Assembly (NCBI GenBank): GCA_963712465.1
Contig: CAVQHY010000007.1
Coordinates: 1-64,000 of the forward strand
Reading direction: 5' to 3'
From: CAVQHY01 sp963712465
GTDB taxonomy: Bacteria; Actinomycetota; Thermoleophilia; Gaiellales; Gaiellaceae
DNA length: 64,000 bases
Positions 59,506-64,000 of this stretch are shown piece after piece (position 1 is the first letter of the stretch; each line of letters starts with the position of its first letter). The notes beneath the pieces were generated by a model, which worked only from the letters and a program-made list of their open reading frames with translations, was not told the DNA's origin and ran no database searches. Position numbers and translations under genes: made by a program.

Positions 59506-60720
59506 CTACGTGGTGACGGGGACGTCGCCGAATACTCCCTGGACCCGCAACTCGGCGATTCGCTCGGAGCCGTAGCCGCAGAGCTGAATCAGGACCTCCT
59601 CGGTGTGCTCGCCGCGGAACGGGGCGCGGCGGAGCGGCTTTCTCTCCTCCCCCACCCTGAGCGGCGTCGCCACCTCGCGCACCGTGCCGAAGCGGGGATG
59701 GTCGATCTCGACGACCGCCTCGCGGGCAGCCGCCTGGGGGTCGTCGAGCGCCTCCGCGACGGAGTTCACCGGCGACGCCGGGACACCGGCCGCGGTCAGG
59801 ACGGCGAGCCATTCGTCTCGGGTGCGCGCGAGGAACGCTTCCTCGAGGATCGGCTCGAGCGTAGCGCGGTTGACATCACGGGCGGCGAAGTCGGCGAAGC
59901 GCGGGTCGTCCGTGAGCTCGGGCCGTCCCAGCGCGTCGCAGAGCGCCTTCCAGAACTTCGGTTTCGGACAGGAGACGACGAGCCACCCGTCGGCTGCACG
60001 GAAGTTCTGGAACGGGACGATCGACGGATGCGCCGAGTTTCGCCTTCGCGGTGGCTCGTACCCCTCCGTTGCGACCCAGGTGCCGACGTACATCAGCTCC
60101 GCGAGCGCCGTCTCAAACAGCGAGACGTCGCAGTCGCAGCCGACCCCGTCGCGCCGTGCGCGCCAGAGCCCCGCCAGGAGCGCAAGCGCCGAGACATAGC
60201 CGCCGGAGAGGTCGACGAGCGACAAGCCCGACTTCGTGGGGGGCCCGTCGGGCTCGCCGGTGAGGCTCATCCAGCCGGCGATCCCCTGCATGTTGTAGTC
60301 GTAGCCACCCTCCCCCGCCCGCGGTCCGGTCATGCCGTAGCCCGACAGCGAGCAGCAGACGACACGAGGGTTGATCTCGCAAAGGTCCTCGTAGCGGATC
60401 CGGAGCTTCTCCGGCTGGTCGCCGCGGAGGTTCGAGTAGACGGCGTCGACGGCGCGCACGAGATCCTCGAGCACCTCGCGGCCGCGGGCGTGGCGCAGAT
60501 CGAGCGAGATCGACCTCTTGTTGCGGTTGAACGTCTCGAAGAAGAGCGAGTCCTCATCCTCCTGGAAGGGAGGCACGTACCGGCCCACGTCGCCGCCCAC
60601 CGAGGGATCCTCGACCTTGATCACGTCCGCGCCGAGATCGGCGAGCTGGAGCGTTCCCCAGGGACCAGCCCCGTACTGCTCGATTGCGAGGACGCGGACG
60701 TCGGCGAGCGGGAGGCTCAT
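59506..60720 (-). CDS. CaiB/BaiF class III CoA transferase
   Basis: A 404-residue type III CoA transferase: VLAIEQYGAGPWGTLQLADL, GADVIKVEDPSVGGDVGRYV, FETFNRNKRSISLDLRHARG, VVCCSLSGYGMTGPRAGEGG, YDYNMQGIAGWMSLTGEPDG, and the Asp region SGLSLVDLSGGYVSALALLA. Moves CoA between carboxylates. ATG 60720 chosen (MSLPLADVRV). First gene of an apparent CoA transferase - racemase-fold - cupin unit, divergent from the beta-lactamase-fold gene. Confidence 0.92.
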   Translation of the reverse strand: MSLPLADVRVLAIEQYGAGPWGTLQLADLGADVIKVEDPSVGGDVGRYVPPFQEDEDSLFFETFNRNKRSISLDLRHARGREVLEDLVRAVDAVYSNLRGDQPEKLRIRYEDLCEINPRVVCCSLSGYGMTGPRAGEGGYDYNMQGIAGWMSLTGEPDGPPTKSGLSLVDLSGGYVSALALLAGLWRARRDGVGCDCDVSLFETALAELMYVGTWVATEGYEPPRRRNSAHPSIVPFQNFRAADGWLVVSCPKPKFWKALCDALGRPELTDDPRFADFAARDVNRATLEPILEEAFLARTRDEWLAVLTAAGVPASPVNSVAEALDDPQAAAREAVVEIDHPRFGTVREVATPLRVGEERKPLRRAPFRGEHTEEVLIQLCGYGSERIAELRVQGVFGDVPVTT

Positions 60721-60774
60721 CCCGACCAATGTCTGACTTTCACGGCACGCCGTTTCTACGGCCTTCGAACCGCG

Positions 60775-62097
60775 GTGTCAAACTGGCACACGCCCGTGGA
60801 TCTCTCAACTCCCGAGCAGATCGCGGCGACCATGATGGACGAGTTCGGCGTCCCGGGCATGGCCGTCGCAGTTACCGACCGCGACCGCGCACGCGAAGTC
60901 GTCTATGCGGGCGTCGCCGACCGCGAGTCGGGCCGGCCGGTCACGAGCGAGACGCTCTTCCCCATCGGGTCGATCAGCAAGACCATGACCGCGCTCGCCG
61001 TCTTCCGCGAGGTCGAGGCCGGTCGCATCGACGTCGACGCCCCCTTCGCGACGTATCTGCCCTGGTTCCCCGTGAGGTCGGAGCACGAACCGATCACGGT
61101 CCGCCACCTCCTTACGCATACGGGCGGGATCGTGTCGGGAGCCGAGGGCTCGCCGTCGGCTATCGCCGATGTGATGGCGCTTTCGCGCACGGTGGCCTGC
61201 GAGCCCGGCGTGCGCTGGCACTACTCCAACGTTGGCTACGCGGCACTCGGCCTCGCGCTCGAGCAGGTAACAGGACGTTGGATCGGCGACGTGATCGCCG
61301 AGAGCGTCCTCGAGCCTTCCGGCATGGCGGCGAGCGCTCCGGCCATGACCCACACCCTCCGCGGCCGCCTCGCAACCGGGTATTCGCCCGTCAACTGGCG
61401 ACCACCGCGCCGGGCCGGAGAGGCGCTCGCGCCGGCGGCCTGGGCCGAGTCGGACGCGGCCTCCGGCAGCGTCTGCGCCACCGCGGAGGACATGGCCTCG
61501 TTCTTGCGGGCGCTCCTCGCCGAAGGCCGACCGATTATCTCGTCTGCGAGCTTCGCACAGATGACGGATCCGATCGGCGACGCGGACAAGGGCTGGGACT
61601 ACGCCTGCGGAATCGCCGTCCGCGTCGACGGGCCGCGCCAGCTTGCACACAACGGCTCGACGCCGGGGCACGCCGCGTCCTTCACGGTTGACCTTGACAC
61701 AGGCCTGGGGGCCGTCTGCCTTTGCAACGCGTATGACATGCCTGGGTTTCCGCCTGCGCGCGTCGTCGACGCGCTTCTCGGCGAGCCACCGGGCGACCCG
61801 CCGGCGCGGCAGGAGCCACTCGACGACTCGGTTCCAGACAGCTGGAGACCGTACGTGGGTACCTACGCCGCGTACAGCCCCTGGTACCCCGGCATCGTCG
61901 TCGGGACGCGCGACGGCATGCCGGTCGCCGTCTCCTCCGAGGGCGAGGAGCTCGCGCTCGTCGCCCTTCCGGACGACTCGTTTCGTCTCGGTGAAGACGA
62001 GCGCACACCCGAGCGGATCCGCTTCGGCCCGCTCGTCGACGGTCGTGCCGCCTGGCTCGAAACCGCCGGCTGGCGCTACGGCCGGCTCGGGTTCTAG
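60775..62097 (+). CDS. Serine beta-lactamase-fold hydrolase (class C / EstB type)
   Basis: A 440-residue protein: FGVPGMAVAVTDRDR, FPIGSISKTMTALAVFREVE (SxxK), LLTHTGGIVSGAEG, WHYSNVGYAALGLALEQVTG (YxN), RQLAHNGSTPGHAASFTVDL (HxG). No signal peptide, so probably a cytosolic esterase, amidase or D-aminopeptidase-like enzyme, not a resistance beta-lactamase. The C-terminal ~110 residues form a lipocalin-like beta domain (YVGTYAAYSPWYPGIVVG). GTG 60775 chosen; a Met further in (MDEFGVPGM) is possible. 54 nt separate it from the divergent CoA transferase. Confidence 0.87.
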   Translation: MSNWHTPVDLSTPEQIAATMMDEFGVPGMAVAVTDRDRAREVVYAGVADRESGRPVTSETLFPIGSISKTMTALAVFREVEAGRIDVDAPFATYLPWFPVRSEHEPITVRHLLTHTGGIVSGAEGSPSAIADVMALSRTVACEPGVRWHYSNVGYAALGLALEQVTGRWIGDVIAESVLEPSGMAASAPAMTHTLRGRLATGYSPVNWRPPRRAGEALAPAAWAESDAASGSVCATAEDMASFLRALLAEGRPIISSASFAQMTDPIGDADKGWDYACGIAVRVDGPRQLAHNGSTPGHAASFTVDLDTGLGAVCLCNAYDMPGFPPARVVDALLGEPPGDPPARQEPLDDSVPDSWRPYVGTYAAYSPWYPGIVVGTRDGMPVAVSSEGEELALVALPDDSFRLGEDERTPERIRFGPLVDGRAAWLETAGWRYGRLGF

Positions 62098-62155
62098 CCG
62101 ATCCCGCTGCGCTCCTCGATGCGCACGCCGCGCCCGTCCTCGGCGCGCGTGGAGG

Positions 62156-62959
62156 CTATCCGGGCAAGGCCCGTGCCTGCGTGCGGACGGCGTGGCGCCA
62201 GGCCTTCTCGTAGTAGGGCGTCAGGAACTCGAGGTGGTCGCGCATCTCGCCCGCCGCGGCATCGGCGTCGGCGGCCTCGACGGCCTCGATGATCCGGCGG
62301 TGGTGCTCGTGCACGGCCCGGTGGAACTGGCGGCCGAGCGTCGAGCGGGCGAGATTGGTCTGCAAGACCGAGAAGATCGGCTGAGCGGCGATCGCGAGCA
62401 GGGCGTTGCCGCTCGCCTCGATCACGCACGAGTGGAACTCCGAGTTGTAGGCGAACTCCTCCCGCGTTCCCAGGCGTGGCTGATCGGGAGGCACCGTGGC
62501 CCGAAGCTTCTCGACGTCGAGCTCGGTGCGCCGCTCCGCGGCAAGTCGCGTCGCCGGGATCTCAACGAGCTCACGCGCCTCGAGCAGCTCCTCCAGGGTG
62601 ACGCGCTGGGACTCGGTCAGGAGGTTGACGTTCGCATGGACGAATGCCGAGATGTGATCGACGGTCGGGAGCGTCACGTAGCTGCCACCGGCCGCTCCCT
62701 TGGTCGTGCGGATCAGGTTCTGGGTCGCGAGGACGCGCAGCGCCTCGCGAACGGTCGCCCGGCTGACCCCGAAGTCGTGCGCGAGCACCGCCTCGTTCGG
62801 GAGCCGGTCGCCCGGCGACAGCCGCCCGCTCAGAATCAGCTCCCTGAGGTGGTCGGCCACCTGCTCGTACGCCTTGCGCACCCTCAGGACAGGCACTACG
62901 TCCGGCAGCTCGCGCACCGTCTTCAGTCGACGGTCGGGCGCGAGCGGGCGTCCGGTCAT
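62156..62959 (-). CDS. GntR/FadR-family regulator (FCD domain)
   Basis: A 267-residue regulator: winged helix at ~28-95 (AYEQVADHLRELILSGRLSP, GDRLPNEAVLAHDFGVSRAT, VREALRVLATQNLIRTTKG) and an all-helical FCD domain with the ligand/metal residues NSEFHSCVIEASGN, FHRAVHEHHRRIIEAVEAAD and MRDHLEFL. Probably senses a small acid and controls the surrounding catabolic genes. ATG 62959 overlaps the hydantoinase B stop (ATGA). Confidence 0.92.
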   Translation of the reverse strand: MTGRPLAPDRRLKTVRELPDVVPVLRVRKAYEQVADHLRELILSGRLSPGDRLPNEAVLAHDFGVSRATVREALRVLATQNLIRTTKGAAGGSYVTLPTVDHISAFVHANVNLLTESQRVTLEELLEARELVEIPATRLAAERRTELDVEKLRATVPPDQPRLGTREEFAYNSEFHSCVIEASGNALLAIAAQPIFSVLQTNLARSTLGRQFHRAVHEHHRRIIEAVEAADADAAAGEMRDHLEFLTPYYEKAWRHAVRTQARALPG

Positions 62960-64000
62960 TCGATCCCGTGCTCCCGGTTTCCGGCGATCGAGACCGGACT
63001 GTTGTACCGGACGAGCTGATCCCCCAGGTGCTCGGTCAGCGAGCTTCCCCGTGGTTTCGACCGAAGCTCGGCCCTGAGGGCGTCGGTTGCGGCAACGTCG
63101 AGCTCGAGCGTGACCTCGTCGGCGAAGACGACCCCGTAGGCGTCGCGCGCGAGCTCGACGCTCGTGAAGTCGTCGAGCACGTCCTCGCGCACCTGGGCGG
63201 GATCGCGCTCGAGCGGATCGCCGTACCCGGCGGCATTGGGCTCGCGGAACTCGATGAACTCACCCGCGGCGAACGGGATCCCGGTCACCTTCGCGTCGAG
63301 GTGCTCCTCCCGCGCCGTGTCAGGGTTCTTGCGACACGAGGCGACCAGGCCGTCCCAGCCGCCGAAGACGGCCTTCGGAGGGTCGGTCTGGCGATCGCCC
63401 TCGCACGAGTAGGTGCCGTCGACGAGGAACCGGTTGCGGCGGACGATCCCGATGCCTCCGCGCCATTTCCCCGGAGCGGCGGACTCCGGCCGGAGCTCGT
63501 ACTGATCGCACCGGACCGGGAAGCGCATGTCGAGCTCCTCGATCGGGTTGTTGCGCGTGTTCGCCATCAGGTTGTCGACCGAGTCCATCGCGTCCTTGCC
63601 GAAGCGGCCGCCGTAGGAGCCCTCGTTCACCTCGAGGTAGAGCCAGTACTGGCCGATCGCCTCGTCGAAGCCCGCGTACGCGCAGAAGTGGATGCCGGCC
63701 GAGTTGCCCGCGGTGACCTTGTCCGGCAGCGCATCGGCGAGCGCCAGAATCGTGTTGTCGACGACCCGCTGCACCTGGGTGAACCGCGAGAAGCACGCGC
63801 GCGGGAAGCTCGGGTTGAAGATCGTTCCCTTCGGCGCGATCACGTTGACAGGCCGGAAGACGCCGTCGTTCTGGGGCACATGCTCCGGGAACGTGACCTC
63901 GTCGAGGAGAATCGTGCGGACGGCGTAGTAGGCACCGACGAGCAGCGACCCTTCGAACGGCACATTGAAGCCCGTCGGCACCTCGGGGTTCGACCCGGTC
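62956..64000 (-). CDS. hyuB: Hydantoinase B / oxoprolinase subunit, 5' end missing
   Basis: The C-terminal ~348 residues of a HyuB-type protein; the frame stays open past the window edge (TGSNPEVPTGFNVPFEG upstream of the first ATG). Motifs: APKGTIFNPSFPRACFSRF, VDNTILALADALPDKVTAGN, YLEVNEGSYGGRFGKDAMDS, NNPIEELDMRFPVRCDQYEL, GKWRGGIGIVRRNRFL, GYGDPLERDP. With HyuA it forms ATP-dependent N-methylhydantoinase, 5-oxoprolinase or acetone-carboxylase-like complexes. Expect hyuA just beyond the window. Coupled to the GntR gene. Confidence 0.92.
   Translation of the reverse strand, partial: TGSNPEVPTGFNVPFEGSLLVGAYYAVRTILLDEVTFPEHVPQNDGVFRPVNVIAPKGTIFNPSFPRACFSRFTQVQRVVDNTILALADALPDKVTAGNSAGIHFCAYAGFDEAIGQYWLYLEVNEGSYGGRFGKDAMDSVDNLMANTRNNPIEELDMRFPVRCDQYELRPESAAPGKWRGGIGIVRRNRFLVDGTYSCEGDRQTDPPKAVFGGWDGLVASCRKNPDTAREEHLDAKVTGIPFAAGEFIEFREPNAAGYGDPLERDPAQVREDVLDDFTSVELARDAYGVVFADEVTLELDVAATDALRAELRSKPRGSSLTEHLGDQLVRYNSPVSIAGNREHGIE

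Noticed and set aside
58822..62097. Very long plus-strand open frame (1091 codons) covering the CoA transferase region
   Set aside because: Only its last 440 codons (from 60775) encode the beta-lactamase-fold protein; the rest is the antisense of the CoA transferase and racemase-fold genes, low-complexity Arg/Val/Asp-rich.
60775..62097. Reading the beta-lactamase-fold gene as antibiotic resistance
   Set aside because: SxxK, YxN and HxG motifs are shared with esterases and peptidases, there is no signal peptide, and the context is catabolic.

Overview
The window is high-GC DNA with tightly packed genes. WhiA, a coproheme decarboxylase of the HemQ type, whiA-gap-pgk-tpiA synteny, an RTX-like secreted protein and widespread leaderless-looking starts (a TANNNT -10 box ending 6-9 nt before the start codon) fit an actinobacterium, probably class Thermoleophilia (Gaiellales/Solirubrobacterales type). 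That placement is inferred from gene content; no rRNA gene is present.

Positions 1 to ~17.3 kb form an accessory, decaying region. Intact genes (ferredoxin-reductase-like flavoprotein, YccF, AOC-barrel-like secreted protein, cupin, GGDEF protein, alpha/beta hydrolase, PRC-barrel, YbjQ, GFA) mostly have good Shine-Dalgarno sequences. Between them lie at least five degenerate copies of one small-gene family (SGF1), two copies of a second (SGF2), a STAS gene fused in frame to a 5'-truncated IS110 transposase, a truncated IS481-type transposase, a zinc-less alcohol dehydrogenase/quinone reductase with four frameshifts, and an integrative-element remnant: three overlapping small phage-type genes, divergent from a frameshifted tyrosine integrase that points at the 3' end of tRNA-Gly(CCC).

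Positions ~17.4 to 44.6 kb are core genome: class I fructose-bisphosphate aldolase, GlpX, acyl-CoA synthetase, RTX-like protein, ArgRS, DUF3467 protein, M48 peptidase, phosphoesterase, ECF sigma factor, gpmI-tpiA, a secreted acidic DUF5666-like protein plus a membrane-tethered ECF sigma factor, pgk-gap, whiA, ogt, a PruA-type dehydrogenase, uvrC, a secreted glycosidase-like protein, chdC, and a Bcp peroxiredoxin split by a 925-bp insertion. tRNA-Leu(CAG) closes this part.

Positions 44.6 to 64 kb carry a large secreted subtilase, small membrane proteins, two M20-type amidohydrolases (N-carbamoyl amino acid or allantoate type), a large cyclase-ATPase-TPR regulator coupled to a class III aminotransferase, a class I aminotransferase coupled to a lysyl-oxidase-like secreted protein, DedA, a cupin, an Asp/Glu-racemase-fold protein, a CaiB-type CoA transferase, a serine beta-lactamase-fold hydrolase, and a GntR/FCD regulator coupled to a hydantoinase B gene that runs off the end. 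The last 8 kb looks like a hydantoin, carbamoyl-amino-acid or related amide catabolic locus.

The most unusual points are: the split bcp gene whose frame is restored exactly if one 930-bp unit is removed; a 7-bp bidirectional -10 element serving two leaderless-looking divergent genes; a subtilase whose only start at the leaderless position is ATC; the degenerate SGF1 family; the STAS-IS110 chimera; and a tethered sigma factor with an acidic tail placed inside the glycolytic gene cluster.
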